Source: Bacillus ndiopicus
Lineage (GTDB): Bacteria; Bacillota; Bacilli; Bacillales_A; Planococcaceae
DNA length: 64,000 bases
NCBI RefSeq assembly: GCF_000612805.1
Contig: NZ_HG964407.1
Coordinates: forward strand, 1 to 64,000
Direction: 5' to 3'
Shown: piece after piece, positions 53,857 through 63,204 of the stretch
How positions within the stretch are numbered: position 1 is the stretch's first letter
Layout of the letters: each line of letters starts with the position of its first letter
Notes under the pieces: generated by a model
Databases searched by the model: none
The model's input: only the letters and a program-made list of their open reading frames with translations
Told to the model about the DNA's origin: nothing
Position numbers and translations under genes: made by a program

Positions 53857-55083
53857 CTAGTCTAATTCCAACTGCTTTGTTTCTTTTCCTAAAAATAGTA
53901 CAGCTGATACACCAATTAGAATCGCAACACAGAAAATCGCAAAAATTGAACCTATTTCATAACCTTTTGTCATTAATGCCCCTACTAATAGAGGACCAAA
54001 GATACCACCTACACGCCCTACTGCCGCTGCCATTCCAGTGCCTGTTCCGCGAATAATTGATGGATACTGCTCAGGTGTATAAGCATATAATGCTCCCCAT
54101 GCCCCTAAATTAAAGAATGATAAAAGCATGCCTGAAATAAGTAAAATCGTTACGGATTCTGCATTTCCAAAGACAAAAGCACTTGCTGCTGTTCCAATTA
54201 AATATGTAACAAGTACAAATTTACGTCCAAGCTTCTCAATAAACCAAGCTGCAGTAAAGTAACCTGGTAGTTGTGCTAGTGTCATAATTAACACATATTT
54301 AAAGCTAGAAATTAAATCAAAGCCTTTACCTACCATCACACTTGGCAACCATAAAAACATACCATAGTATGAAAATACGACTGCAAACCATAGCACCCAT
54401 AGCATAAATGTTGAACGTGCATATGGTTTAGACCACACTTCTGCAATATTTTGCATAACAGAGCGCTTTTTAGCTTCTGCCTTCGCTGTAAACTGCGGTG
54501 AATCTGGCAACTTCATGCGAATATAAATCGCATAAAATGCTGGAAGTGCAGTTAAAATAAGTGCAACACGCCAGCCTTCAATTGGCCAAAATGTCGCTGG
54601 AATAACGAAGTAAGAAATTATTGCGGCAAGCAGCCATCCACCCGCCCAAAAGCTTTCTAATAATACAACAACGCGACCGCGCTCCTTAGTTTCTACACTT
54701 TCAGAAACGAGTGTCGAAGCAACCGGTAACTCTCCACCAAGTCCCATTCCGACGAAAAAGCGTAATATTAAAAATAGCGTTAATGTTGTTGTAAATGCCG
54801 ATAAACCACTTGCAACTGAAAATAAAATAAGTGTCCACATAAATACTTTTTTGCGCCCTACTTTATCAGCAAATACACCAAAAACAAGAGCTCCAACAGC
54901 CATCCCAATCGAGTTGATACTTCCAATCCAGCCCATTTGTGATGGATTTAAGCCCCATTCTAATTTAAGTGCTGCAATGATAAATGATAATATGCCGACA
55001 TCCATCGCATCAAACATCCAGCCAACGCCTGCAACGCCGAGCAATTTATTGCGTGAAATTTGCGTGTTTTGTTGTTTTGTCAT
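53857..55083 (-). CDS. MFS transporter of the aromatic acid/niacin group (NiaP-like)
   Basis: A 408-aa transporter with twelve spans. The signature GWMFDAMDVGILSF in helix 1, GVFADKVGRKKVFMW in loop 2-3, and RFFVGMGLGGELPVASTLVSE in helix 4 place it with the SV2-like aromatic acid:H+ symporters; B. subtilis NiaP (niacin uptake) is the closest type I can name. AGGTGG precedes the ATG at 55083. Substrate is inferred, not shown; no nad gene is adjacent. Confidence 0.8.
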   Translation of the reverse strand: MTKQQNTQISRNKLLGVAGVGWMFDAMDVGILSFIIAALKLEWGLNPSQMGWIGSINSIGMAVGALVFGVFADKVGRKKVFMWTLILFSVASGLSAFTTTLTLFLILRFFVGMGLGGELPVASTLVSESVETKERGRVVVLLESFWAGGWLLAAIISYFVIPATFWPIEGWRVALILTALPAFYAIYIRMKLPDSPQFTAKAEAKKRSVMQNIAEVWSKPYARSTFMLWVLWFAVVFSYYGMFLWLPSVMVGKGFDLISSFKYVLIMTLAQLPGYFTAAWFIEKLGRKFVLVTYLIGTAASAFVFGNAESVTILLISGMLLSFFNLGAWGALYAYTPEQYPSIIRGTGTGMAAAVGRVGGIFGPLLVGALMTKGYEIGSIFAIFCVAILIGVSAVLFLGKETKQLELD

Positions 55084-55212
55084 AGTAAATATAACCACCT
55101 GTCTTTACACTTGTATAAGCATGTATACTATACACCTATTTTTTAAATGTGACAATATTGTTTAAATTAAATTGTTGTTTTACTATTGAAATGAGTGAGT
55201 GAGAGGGTTAAA

Positions 55213-55287
55213 ATGTCTTGTATACAAAAACAACTGTTCATTCAGAAAGAACAAAAGGAGCTATGTTTGATATGTGGAAGGGTTTAA
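55213..55287 (+). CDS. Possible 24-aa upstream reading frame overlapping thrC
   Basis: ATG preceded by GAGAGGG at ideal distance, coding for [20 protein letters not shown] and four more residues. It ends 16 nt inside thrC in another frame, covering the thrC ribosome site. The peptide has no threonine codon, so classic attenuation by threonine is unlikely; translational coupling to thrC is possible. Existence as a real peptide is uncertain. Confidence 0.4.
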   Translation: MSCIQKQLFIQKEQKELCLICGRV

Positions 55288-56324
55288 TTGCAGAATATAA
55301 ACAATATTTACCTGTTACTGAAAATACACCAGCTTTAACTTTAAATGAAGGAAATACACCATTAGTGCATTTAGTTAACTTATCTAAGGAACTAGGCATT
55401 GAATTATACGGGAAAATTGAGGGAGCAAACCCAACAGGCTCCTTTAAAGATCGCGGTATGGTTTTTGCTGTTGCTAAAGCAATTGAAGATGGTGCAAAAT
55501 ATGTTATTTGTGCCTCTACAGGTAATACATCTGCTGCCGCTGCTGCCTATGCGACACGCGCAGGTATTGGGTCAATTGTTGTTATTCCAAAAGGGAAAGT
55601 AGCACTTGGTAAATTAGCACAAGCAACAATGTACGGTGCAAAAATTATTGAAATTGATGGCAACTTTGATGATGCCTTAAATATTGTGCGCCACATTAGT
55701 GAAACTACACCTGTTGCACTTGTAAATTCGGTAAACCCGTATCGTATTGAAGGACAAAAAACGGCCTCCTTTGAAATTGTAGATACACTTGGTAAAGCAC
55801 CAGATTTCTTATGTATTCCTGTTGGCAATGCAGGTAATATCTCTGCATATTGGAAAGGCTTTAAAGATTACCATGAAGCAAAAAGTTCAGGCTTACCGAA
55901 AATGTTCGGCTTTGAAGCTGAAGGTTCTGCTGCAATCGTCAAAGGCGAACCAATTGCTACCCCTGAAACAGTTGCAACAGCCATCCGTATCGGCAATCCC
56001 GCTAGCTGGAAACTAGCAGAGGCCGCACGTGATGAGTCTGGTGGTATTATCGACTCTGTAACAGACGATGAAATTATAGCAGCTTATAAATTAATCGCTG
56101 GCAAGGAAGGAATTTTTGTTGAGCCTGGCTCAGCGGCTTCACTTGCAGGGGTCATTAAATCAGTGAAGGCAGGTCTTATTCCGCAAGGCAGTCAAGTCGT
56201 AACAGTATTTACAGGCAATGGGCTGAAAGATCCTGATACAGCAATGAATGTATCAACAGTAGAGTTAGTATCTTTGAAAAACGACGAAGAAGAAATTCGT
56301 GCATATATTGAGGGCGTACTATGA
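55272..56324 (+). CDS. thrC: Threonine synthase
   Basis: A 350-aa PLP enzyme, the size of B. subtilis ThrC (352). It starts [20 protein letters not shown]; the PLP lysine is Lys59 in [10 protein letters not shown], with [13 protein letters not shown] and the phosphate loop [12 protein letters not shown]. It makes threonine from phosphohomoserine. The ATG at 55272 fits the family start and has AAAGGAGC 10 nt upstream. hom, usually first in this operon, is absent here. Confidence 0.95.
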   Translation: MWKGLIAEYKQYLPVTENTPALTLNEGNTPLVHLVNLSKELGIELYGKIEGANPTGSFKDRGMVFAVAKAIEDGAKYVICASTGNTSAAAAAYATRAGIGSIVVIPKGKVALGKLAQATMYGAKIIEIDGNFDDALNIVRHISETTPVALVNSVNPYRIEGQKTASFEIVDTLGKAPDFLCIPVGNAGNISAYWKGFKDYHEAKSSGLPKMFGFEAEGSAAIVKGEPIATPETVATAIRIGNPASWKLAEAARDESGGIIDSVTDDEIIAAYKLIAGKEGIFVEPGSAASLAGVIKSVKAGLIPQGSQVVTVFTGNGLKDPDTAMNVSTVELVSLKNDEEEIRAYIEGVL

Positions 56325-57214
56325 GCTGGCAAATAAAAGTTCCTGGTAGTACAGCGAACCTTGGACCAGGCTTTGATTCTATCGGGCTCGGCTTATCGCT
56401 TTATTTAACATTGCACGCTACACCGCAGAAGGAGTGGGAATTTATCCATCAAGGTGCACATGTACCATCAGATACAACAGTAGAAAATCATTTAATCTAT
56501 CAAATTGCCAAGCAAGTAGCCGAGCGCTATGATAAAGAATTACCTGGCTGTCATGTCACGATGACAAGTGAACTTCCTTTAGCCCGCGGTGTTGGCAGCA
56601 GCGCCGCGGCGATTGTTGCCGGAATTGAGCTAGCAAATTTACTGTGTGATTTGCAGCTTACAACACAGGATAAACTAAATATTTCATCACAAATCGAAGG
56701 TCATCCTGACAATGCGACTGCTTCTGTTTTAGGAGGCTTAACAATTTCCTCTATGACTAAGGACGGCATTGTTGATACGATTCATGTACAAGACGTTGAT
56801 GTAGCTTTCATATTATTTATTCCTGACACAGAATTAAAAACAGCTGACGCACGCGGCGTCCTTCCTACACAGTTAGAGCGCCCTTATGCAGTACAAGCAA
56901 GTGCAGCAGCAAACATGCTTGCTGCCTCACTTATTGCCAAAGATTATGAGCGTATTGGCCGCTATATGGAAGCAGATTTATTCCACGAGCCCTTCCGCGC
57001 ACAACTTATTCCTAACTACGCGGAAATCCGCCAAGCAGCAAAGCAATCAGGTGCATATGGCACAGCACTAAGCGGTGCTGGCCCAACACTTATTTCGATT
57101 ATACCAACAACGATTGCTGATGAATTTGCTATCAGCATGCAAAAGCAATTTCCTGAGCATCGCATTGTTTTGACGGTAGCTGATCGACACGGGATAGCGG
57201 TGACACCGCTATAG
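56321..57214 (+). CDS. thrB: Homoserine kinase
   Basis: A 297-aa GHMP kinase. Substrate motif [19 protein letters not shown] loop [14 protein letters not shown] (about 85-98), and the C-terminal [14 protein letters not shown]. Start and thrC stop overlap (ATGA), so the two proteins are coupled. Produces the phosphohomoserine used by ThrC. Confidence 0.95.
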   Translation: MSWQIKVPGSTANLGPGFDSIGLGLSLYLTLHATPQKEWEFIHQGAHVPSDTTVENHLIYQIAKQVAERYDKELPGCHVTMTSELPLARGVGSSAAAIVAGIELANLLCDLQLTTQDKLNISSQIEGHPDNATASVLGGLTISSMTKDGIVDTIHVQDVDVAFILFIPDTELKTADARGVLPTQLERPYAVQASAAANMLAASLIAKDYERIGRYMEADLFHEPFRAQLIPNYAEIRQAAKQSGAYGTALSGAGPTLISIIPTTIADEFAISMQKQFPEHRIVLTVADRHGIAVTPL

Positions 57215-57221
57215 TTCGGAT

Positions 57222-57265
57222 AAAAGCGCAAGGAATCCATTTTAAAAGTGAATTTCTTGCGCTTT
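57222..57265 (+). terminator. Terminator after thrB
   Basis: Stem AAAAGCGCAAG-AAT/ATT-CTTGCGCTTTT followed by T. Confidence 0.9.
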
Positions 57266-57425
57266 TTTCATATTTTAAACTTACTGGCGCATTGAAGACT
57301 TTTTGTAAGTATCGTTAGAGTAGAACTAGTGAAATAACTATGATTTTCATGGTAGTATGAAAGCGTCAAAACCTTAAAACCAACGATAGAGTGGATTCAT
57401 CAAATATATTATTGGGGGATATCTA

Positions 57426-57662
57426 ATGTTTCATAAATGGAATAAAGAGAATATTATATTCGATGGCTTACATGAAGCAGATGTATGGGCTGATTCAATA
57501 ACTAACGAAATTTATGCTAGGCTCTATGATAGTTATGATACTCCCGATTATAAAATTGCTTATTCATTAGCATTTAGACTTGCAGAGATAAAAGAATTCA
57601 GAGTTGTTACAGAATCAACTGGCAATAGATATAAAGTTTGGGTATTGCCTTTTGAAGGCTGA
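57426..57662 (+). CDS. Hypothetical acidic protein (78 aa)
   Basis: A 78-aa soluble protein, MFHKWNKENIIFDGLHEADV at the start, tyrosine- and aspartate-rich (ARLYDSYDTPDYKIAYSLAF). TTGGGGGAT precedes the ATG. AT-rich and isolated; no terminator found directly after it. Family unknown. Confidence 0.6.
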   Translation: MFHKWNKENIIFDGLHEADVWADSITNEIYARLYDSYDTPDYKIAYSLAFRLAEIKEFRVVTESTGNRYKVWVLPFEG

Positions 57663-57714
57663 AATCCATATAGTTTGTTTTAATTAACTATAGTACGAGG
57701 GCTTATTTTGAATT

Positions 57715-57819
57715 TTATTCCATGTTTTTTTATGTTTATTCCATGTTTTCAGAGATTTATTCCATGTTTTTTTAAGTTTATTCCACGTTTTCAAAGGTTT
57801 ATTCCACGTTCATCTCAAA
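57715..57819. repeat. Five-copy 21-bp tandem repeat
   Basis: Copies of TTTATTCCATGTTTT plus six variable bases start at 57715, 57736, 57757, 57778 and 57799, with CATG changing to CACG in the last two. The period of 21 keeps a frame open (7-residue repeats FIPCF..), but there is no good ribosome site for it, so I treat this as non-coding. Confidence 0.85.
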
Positions 57820-57925
57820 ACCTAAGCAAACCTCTAAATTCCCCTCTCTCTTTTCTCATACATGCATACTTTTTCTTAAAATCGGGTATAGTACTATCAC
57901 TTGATTGGAGAAAGGGGAAATGTTA

Positions 57926-58570
57926 ATGAAAATCGCGGTTATTGGAGCTGCCGGACAAGCTGGTAGTAATATATTAAGAGAATCGATCATGAGAGAATAT
58001 GATACAACAGCAATTGTACGCAATCAAGCTACATTAAAGGAAGATGTGAAAACACTTGAAAAAGATTTATTCGATTTAACAACAGCTGATATTGAAGAAT
58101 TTGATTGCATCGTTAATGCCTTTGCCCCCAAAAGTGGCGAGGAGCATTTATATGTAGAAGCAGGCAAACATTTAATCACAATTTTACAGCCAACGAAAAC
58201 GCGTTTAATAGATATCGGTAGCTCAGGTTGCCTATTTACAAATAAAGAAAAAACATTACGCTTACTCGATAGTAAAGAGTATCCTGCACAATTAACTGCT
58301 GCCGCTAAATATCAATTGCAAAATTTACAGCAGTTACAACAGTCCTCTATAGCATGGACTTTTATATGTCCTGCGTTAATGTTCGATGCAGAAGGTCCAC
58401 GTACTGGTCACTACATTACAGGTCATGATTATTTACTTATGAATTCGCAGCATAACAGCTATATTAGCCAAGCCGACTTTGCGGTAGTTATTATCGATGA
58501 AATAGAAAATGCTAAGCATATAAATGAAGCATTTACAGTAGCTTCTGAAAATACGACCTCGGCTAGTTAA
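57926..58570 (+). CDS. NAD(P)-binding short-chain reductase-like protein (YwnB/BF4250 type)
   Basis: A 214-aa protein with an atypical NAD(P)H-binding Rossmann fold: KIAVIGAAGQAGSNILRESI at the N-terminus, VNAFAP after strand 4, and LIDIGSSGCLFTNKE before the active region; the YxxxK of classical SDRs is not obvious. AAAGGGG precedes the ATG at 57926. B. subtilis YwnB is a likely relative. Substrate unknown. Confidence 0.82.
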   Translation: MKIAVIGAAGQAGSNILRESIMREYDTTAIVRNQATLKEDVKTLEKDLFDLTTADIEEFDCIVNAFAPKSGEEHLYVEAGKHLITILQPTKTRLIDIGSSGCLFTNKEKTLRLLDSKEYPAQLTAAAKYQLQNLQQLQQSSIAWTFICPALMFDAEGPRTGHYITGHDYLLMNSQHNSYISQADFAVVIIDEIENAKHINEAFTVASENTTSAS

Positions 58571-58574
58571 TTTG

Positions 58575-58610
58575 AAAAGGAGAGCTGTTTAAAAAGCAGC
58601 CTCTCCTTTT
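58575..58610 (+). terminator. Terminator after the YwnB-like gene
   Basis: Stem AAAAGGAGAG-CTG/CAG-CTCTCCTTTT. Confidence 0.85.
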
Positions 58611-58689
58611 TAAATTGCTTAGCAGTCACTTATCTCATATATCCACTACCTCTCTCATACGATATACAAAGCTTTATGAGGAGGGTTTT

Positions 58690-60741
58690 ATGAAGGACAA
58701 TCACAATGATGAAAATAAAAAGCTAAAGCAACTTGATGACTACAAAGTCAATAATGATGGCACAAAGATGACGACGAATCAGCGAGTTAGAATATCCAAT
58801 GATGAAGAATCTTTAAAAGCAGGCTTACGCGGACCGACATTGATGGAGGATTTTCATTTTCGTGAAAAGATTACTCATTTTGACCATGAGCGTATCCCAG
58901 AAAGAGTTGTACATGCACGCGGCTACGCAGCTCATGGGGAGTTTGAGTTATATGAATCGATGTCTGAATTTACAAGAGCACACTTTTTACAGAAGGCTGG
59001 CACAAAGACGCCTGTTTTTGTGCGCTTTTCGAATGTCGTTGGTAGCTTAGGCTCTCATGATACAGCACGCGATGTACGTGGCTTTGCTGTGAAATTTTAT
59101 ACAGAAGAGGGCAATTTTGATTTAGTTGGCAATAATATTCCCGTCTTCTTTATTCAAGATGCATTAAAATTCCCTGATATTATTCATGCTGTGAAGCCTG
59201 AGCCACATAATGAAATACCGCAAGCGTCCTCTGCGCATGATACTTTTTGGGATTTTATCGCAAATAATCAAGAAAGCGCACATATGATTATGTGGCTAAT
59301 GTCGGACAGAGCTATTCCAAGAAGCTTCCGCACAATGGAAGGCTTTGGTGTTAATACGTTTCGCTTTGTTAATGCATCTGGTCATAGTAAATTTGTCAAA
59401 TTTCACTGGAAGCCTGTTCTTGGGGTACACTCGCTTATATGGGATGAGGCACAAAAAATTGCTGGTGCTGATCCTGATTTCCAGCGCCGTGACCTATGGG
59501 AAACAATTGAAGCAGGCTTTTATCCTGAATACGAATTCGGCGTGCAAATGATTGATCCAGCTGACGAATTTAAATATGATTTTGACATACTTGATGCGAC
59601 GAAAGTTTGGCCTGAGGAGTTAATCCCTGTGAAAAAAATAGGCAAGCTTACGTTAAATCGCAATGTAGATAATGTCTTTGCTGAAACAGAGCAAGTAGCC
59701 TTTCACCCTGGCAATGTTGTACCAGGTATTGATTTTTCTAATGATCCATTGCTGCAAGGGCGTCTGTTTTCTTATTTAGATACACAGCTACTGCGTTTAG
59801 GTGGTCCTAATTTTACGGAAATACCAATTAATCGCCCACTCTGCCCTTTCCATAACAACCAACGCAATGGCTTCAGCCGCCAAATGATTAATGTTGGTAG
59901 GGTAAGCTACCATAAAAATTCTTTGGCGAATAATACACCTGCAACAAGCACCGCTGCTGAGGGAGGTTATGTACATTTTCCTGAAAAAGTGGAAGGGCGA
60001 GTTATTCAAGGGCGTAGCAAATCTTTCGATGATTTCTTCTCACAAGCAAGACTCTTTTGGAACAGTATGACACAACCAGAAAAGCAACATATTTTAGACG
60101 CTTTCACTTTTGAAGTAGGTAAAGTAGAGAGCCGTAGTGTCAGACAGCAGGTGGTTGATATGCTTGCTAAAATTGATCACACATTAGCGACTACACTGGC
60201 TGAACGCCTTGCAGTTCATAAGCCTACTCAGCAGCAAATTGATGTAACTGCATCTTCTCCTGCATTGAGCCAGCAAAATACAATATTCGTCCCTCAAACA
60301 TTGCGTGTAGCTATTATTATCGGCAATCAATTTAACGCGCAGGAACTAGAACAGGTAATGAAGGAATTTAAACGCTACGGCGTACGCTATCAAATTATTG
60401 CCGAATCGTTTGAACCAGTGAAAGCAGCAAATGGGCAAACGTTTGATGTCAATGCAACATTTTTAACAACATCCCCTGTCCTTTATGATGCCCTTTATGT
60501 CGTTGGTGGAACAGCAGCAAATCAAGCTAAATTTAACAGTGATATGACAGCCTTTATTCGTCAAGTTTATCAAAACTACAAACCTATTGGCATCGCTACA
60601 ACAGGCGTTCCATATTTTAATGCAACACGCGCTAAAGCGAGTGAAGGAATTCTTTTCGCCACAGCAAATCCAAACTTCTCACAGCAATTTATTCAAAATA
60701 TCGCAAAGCAACGCTTCTGGGAGCGGGATATTTATATTTGA
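58690..60741 (+). CDS. katE: Large-subunit (clade 2) catalase
   Basis: A 683-aa HPII/KatE-type catalase. Catalytic His in [15 protein letters not shown], Asn in [11 protein letters not shown], proximal Tyr in [15 protein letters not shown]. About 150 C-terminal residues (from about 535) form the flavodoxin/DJ-1-like domain of this clade. It destroys hydrogen peroxide. GAGGAGG precedes the ATG at 58690. A TTGCTT-17 nt-TATATC pair (58615-58643) is a possible promoter. No sigma-B or PerR site was found, though B. subtilis katE is sigma-B dependent. Confidence 0.94.
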   Translation: MKDNHNDENKKLKQLDDYKVNNDGTKMTTNQRVRISNDEESLKAGLRGPTLMEDFHFREKITHFDHERIPERVVHARGYAAHGEFELYESMSEFTRAHFLQKAGTKTPVFVRFSNVVGSLGSHDTARDVRGFAVKFYTEEGNFDLVGNNIPVFFIQDALKFPDIIHAVKPEPHNEIPQASSAHDTFWDFIANNQESAHMIMWLMSDRAIPRSFRTMEGFGVNTFRFVNASGHSKFVKFHWKPVLGVHSLIWDEAQKIAGADPDFQRRDLWETIEAGFYPEYEFGVQMIDPADEFKYDFDILDATKVWPEELIPVKKIGKLTLNRNVDNVFAETEQVAFHPGNVVPGIDFSNDPLLQGRLFSYLDTQLLRLGGPNFTEIPINRPLCPFHNNQRNGFSRQMINVGRVSYHKNSLANNTPATSTAAEGGYVHFPEKVEGRVIQGRSKSFDDFFSQARLFWNSMTQPEKQHILDAFTFEVGKVESRSVRQQVVDMLAKIDHTLATTLAERLAVHKPTQQQIDVTASSPALSQQNTIFVPQTLRVAIIIGNQFNAQELEQVMKEFKRYGVRYQIIAESFEPVKAANGQTFDVNATFLTTSPVLYDALYVVGGTAANQAKFNSDMTAFIRQVYQNYKPIGIATTGVPYFNATRAKASEGILFATANPNFSQQFIQNIAKQRFWERDIYI

Positions 60742-60746
60742 GCTGC

Positions 60747-60795
60747 GAAAAGCGCGAGAAATCTATTGTAAAAAACTAGATTCTCGCGCTTTTTA
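60747..60795. terminator. Bidirectional terminator
   Basis: Stem AAAGCGCGAGAA-TCTA/TAGATTCTCGCGCTTT between katE and the convergent zupT. Confidence 0.92.
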
Positions 60796-60846
60796 ACATT
60801 TTCGTAAACCCATTAATACATTTCATCTCTGGTAATTTTAACTACA

Positions 60847-61662
60847 TTAAGTCAACAGCACCAGACTAACTGCCATTACGGCCATCCCCGCAACTAAGCC
60901 GTAAATGGATATATGTGTTTCATCATATTTTTTTGCTGCTGGTAATAGCTCATCTAGTGAAATAAATACCATAATCCCCGCTACACCCGCGAATACTACA
61001 CCGAACATTACATCATTTAAGAACGGCATTAAAATTAAATAAGCGACCAGCGCCCCAACCGGCTCTGCTAAACCAGATAATAATGACAAGCGAAAAGCTT
61101 TCATTCGAATGCCTGTTGCGAAGAAAATCGGTACAGCTACCGCAATTCCTTCTGGGATATTGTGAATCGCGACCGCAATTGCAATAGCGATACCTAAATT
61201 TGGATCTTGTAATGCTGACATAAATGTAGCAATTCCTTCTGGGAAATTGTGAATGGCAATCGCCAATGCGGTAAATGTCCCCATTTTCATTAGCCTATCA
61301 GCATCTACATGCGGTTTACTTTCAACTGCATTCACATCTTCAACCGTTCGCACTTCATGTGGATTATTTTTATTTGGAATAAATTTATCAATTAATGCAA
61401 TAAAAAGTATCCCTCCAAAAAAGCCAACAAGTGTCATCCAATAACCATTCGTTGCACCTAGAGCTATCGTTAAAGAATCTTTCGCCTTTACAAAAATTTC
61501 AACAAGTGATACATAAATCATTACACCTGCAGAAAAACCAAGTGCAGCAGATAAAAATTTCGTATTGGTTCTCGATGTAAAAAACGCTATTAAACTACCT
61601 ACTCCAGTCGCCAAACCTGCAAACAATGTTAAACCAAGTGCTAATAATACATTTCCATCCAT
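60847..61662 (-). CDS. zupT: ZIP-family divalent metal transporter ZupT
   Basis: A 271-aa transporter with eight spans. The binuclear metal-site motifs are in helices 4 and 5: AIHNFPEGIATF and AIHNIPEGIAVA. ZupT has broad substrate range (Zn, Mn, Fe, Co). The MntR box over its promoter points to manganese as the physiological substrate here. GGTGAGG precedes the ATG. Confidence 0.94.
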   Translation of the reverse strand: MDGNVLLALGLTLFAGLATGVGSLIAFFTSRTNTKFLSAALGFSAGVMIYVSLVEIFVKAKDSLTIALGATNGYWMTLVGFFGGILFIALIDKFIPNKNNPHEVRTVEDVNAVESKPHVDADRLMKMGTFTALAIAIHNFPEGIATFMSALQDPNLGIAIAIAVAIHNIPEGIAVAVPIFFATGIRMKAFRLSLLSGLAEPVGALVAYLILMPFLNDVMFGVVFAGVAGIMVFISLDELLPAAKKYDETHISIYGLVAGMAVMAVSLVLLT

Positions 61663-61694
61663 AATTTGTTCCTCACCTCAACTAAGTTAATCGT

Positions 61695-61726
61695 ATTATA
61701 CGCAAATTGTTTCCTTAAGGCAACTT
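61695..61726 (-). promoter_or_regulatory. zupT promoter with overlapping MntR box
   Basis: On the minus strand -35 TTGCCT (61718-61723), 17 nt, -10 TATAAT (61695-61700). The near-palindrome AAGTTGCCTTAAGGAAACAA (61707-61726) matches the MntR operator TTTGCCTTAAGGAAACT and covers the -35 and spacer, so Mn-MntR should block transcription. Confidence 0.88.
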
Positions 61727-61783
61727 TATTTTATTAGGAAATATTTTATGAATGAATTCAACTTTTAATATTGGATAAAAAAA

Positions 61784-61810
61784 TGACGCTCTTCTATAAA
61801 AGAGACGCCA
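61784..61810 (-). terminator. Terminator of the PAP2 gene overlapping its stop codon
   Basis: On the minus strand GGCGTCTCTT/AAGAG-CGTC, followed by ATTTTTTT. The stop codon at 61794-61796 lies within the hairpin. Confidence 0.75.
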
Positions 61811-62405
61811 CTTTTTTCTTCTTCTTCGCTCGTTCATACCATATCATGCACACAACAAACCATGTATAGCCCATGCTCCACCCTGCTAATACATCCGTTG
61901 CAAAATGGCGACTTTCAGCAATGCGAGATAGTCCAATTAAACATACTAAAATTAATGCGACTAACCAAATAATCAACGCTTTCTTACTGCGCCCTAACCC
62001 TTCTGACAGCAAGTAAGCAATTGTTAATAGATATAAAGCCCCTGTCATTGAATGTCCTGATGGAAAGCTAAAGGACAGTAATTGATTTGCAATCTCTGGT
62101 CGTGGACGCTCAATCAAATTTTTTAATAACTGGTTTAAAGCATTACCTACTGCAATCGTTAACAGTACAAAGACAATTGCATAATAGTTACCCTTCCTCC
62201 ACTGCCAAATAACAAGGATTAGCGCTACAATTACTACAAAAATCGGCTCACCAATGTAATGGAAAAAAATAAGTAGCTCATTGCCACCAAGCAACTTCGC
62301 CCACCTCTCATCAAAAGTGATAAACGATGGGTTTGCGTATGTGAAACGTAGCATAATAAATAAACTTAAAGTAACAACCCCTAAGCTATAAATCCATTTT
62401 TTCAT
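61794..62405 (-). CDS. PAP2-family membrane phosphatase
   Basis: A 203-aa protein with five to six spans. The three PAP2 motifs are present: KNLIERPRP (about 95), PSGHSM (about 115) and SRIAESRHFATD (about 158). It probably removes phosphate from undecaprenyl diphosphate or another lipid phosphate on the outer face. Which lipid is not shown by sequence. Confidence 0.92.
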   Translation of the reverse strand: MKKWIYSLGVVTLSLFIMLRFTYANPSFITFDERWAKLLGGNELLIFFHYIGEPIFVVIVALILVIWQWRKGNYYAIVFVLLTIAVGNALNQLLKNLIERPRPEIANQLLSFSFPSGHSMTGALYLLTIAYLLSEGLGRSKKALIIWLVALILVCLIGLSRIAESRHFATDVLAGWSMGYTWFVVCMIWYERAKKKKKVASLL

Positions 62406-62436
62406 TTCTACCCCACCTTTAAAATATACTAGTATT

Positions 62437-62757
62437 TCATTTTAAAATTCGATAGTTTGTATAGGAGCATTCAAGAATATAGTCTAATTGCTCAAATTCA
62501 GCTTGCTCAAATCTCGGTTTATCATTCAATGGAAGACCTTTATCGTAATTTTCCCATTGTACCTCAGAAGCCCAATAAGTCAATACGACAACTTCCTCCC
62601 TGCTTACATCCTTTTTCTTTACATATAATTCCCGACTCAAAAAACCTTGTTGCTGCTCCATACTCGATGGGCCTTCATTACGCCCACGTACAAAGCGATC
62701 TATTACTTTATATGAATTACCTGCCACGACAATAAAATGCTTCATTTGAACAAACAT
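62437..62757 (-). CDS. Antibiotic biosynthesis monooxygenase-fold protein, possibly heme-degrading (HmoA/HmoB-like)
   Basis: A 106-aa ABM-domain protein. FIVVAGNSYKVIDRFVRGRN, then GFLSRELYVKK and VVLTYWASEVQWENY, as in HmoA/IsdG-like proteins where the helix after the strand carries conserved Asn/Trp. The ATG at 62757 has AAGGGGG 7 nt upstream. A consensus Fur box lies 250 nt away, which would suit a heme-iron enzyme, but the distance is large. Confidence 0.78.
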   Translation of the reverse strand: MFVQMKHFIVVAGNSYKVIDRFVRGRNEGPSSMEQQQGFLSRELYVKKKDVSREEVVVLTYWASEVQWENYDKGLPLNDKPRFEQAEFEQLDYILECSYTNYRILK

Positions 62758-63010
62758 TTTCATACCCCCTTTTCAAAACCATTTCATATCGTTATAGAAA
62801 TAGCGCTATATATTAACATATACTCACAAATTGACTTCCGTCACTATATTGAGCTAATTCACCCTCCATGTGTTCCATCACTTATTATGCTAAGAAAAAT
62901 AAGATGTTTCAACGCTTTTTATTGCCTCAAAAAATATTTTTATTTTTTAGTCACCTACACAAGGCATTAATATTGTTTTTTCAGATATTATTAATTAAAA
63001 TGAATTTATC

Positions 63011-63029
63011 GATAATGATAATCATTATC
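63011..63029. promoter_or_regulatory. Fur box (exact 19-bp consensus)
   Basis: GATAATGATAATCATTATC is identical to the classic Fur consensus. It lies between the divergent ABM gene (254 nt) and fumC (176 nt). The 447-nt intergenic region otherwise holds a probable sigma-B promoter for fumC and no further gene. Which gene it controls cannot be decided from sequence. Confidence 0.85.
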
Positions 63030-63137
63030 ATATTGATGTTTTTTTGATATATCATCTTTAAATAACTACCAAAAAGTCTGCGGCATTTAAAAGATTTTGT
63101 CTCTATTCCCTTTCATCTTCATGAATTAAAAAAAGAT

Positions 63138-63162
63138 GTTTCTTCACATAATAATAGGGAAA
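63138..63162 (+). promoter_or_regulatory. Probable sigma-B promoter of fumC
   Basis: GTTTCT (63138-63143), 13 nt, GGGAAA (63157-63162), 42 nt before the start codon. The -35 is the same variant as at 32959. Confidence 0.6.
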
Positions 63163-63204
63163 AGAATAATTAATATTACACTACTTTCTAAGGAGCTGTT
63201 TCAA

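Noticed and set aside
57880-57905. Sigma-B promoter for the YwnB-like gene (GGGTAT at about 57884)
   Set aside because: The -10 fits but no GTTT-type -35 lies at 12-15 nt upstream (GCATAC instead).
57708-57926. 72-codon frame with FIPCF repeats
   Set aside because: Lacks a ribosome site and is explained by the 21-bp tandem repeat; it also runs into the YwnB-like gene start.
62737-62970. 77-codon plus-strand frame upstream of the Fur box
   Set aside because: Overlaps the start of the ABM gene on the other strand, lacks a ribosome site and has no domain-like composition.
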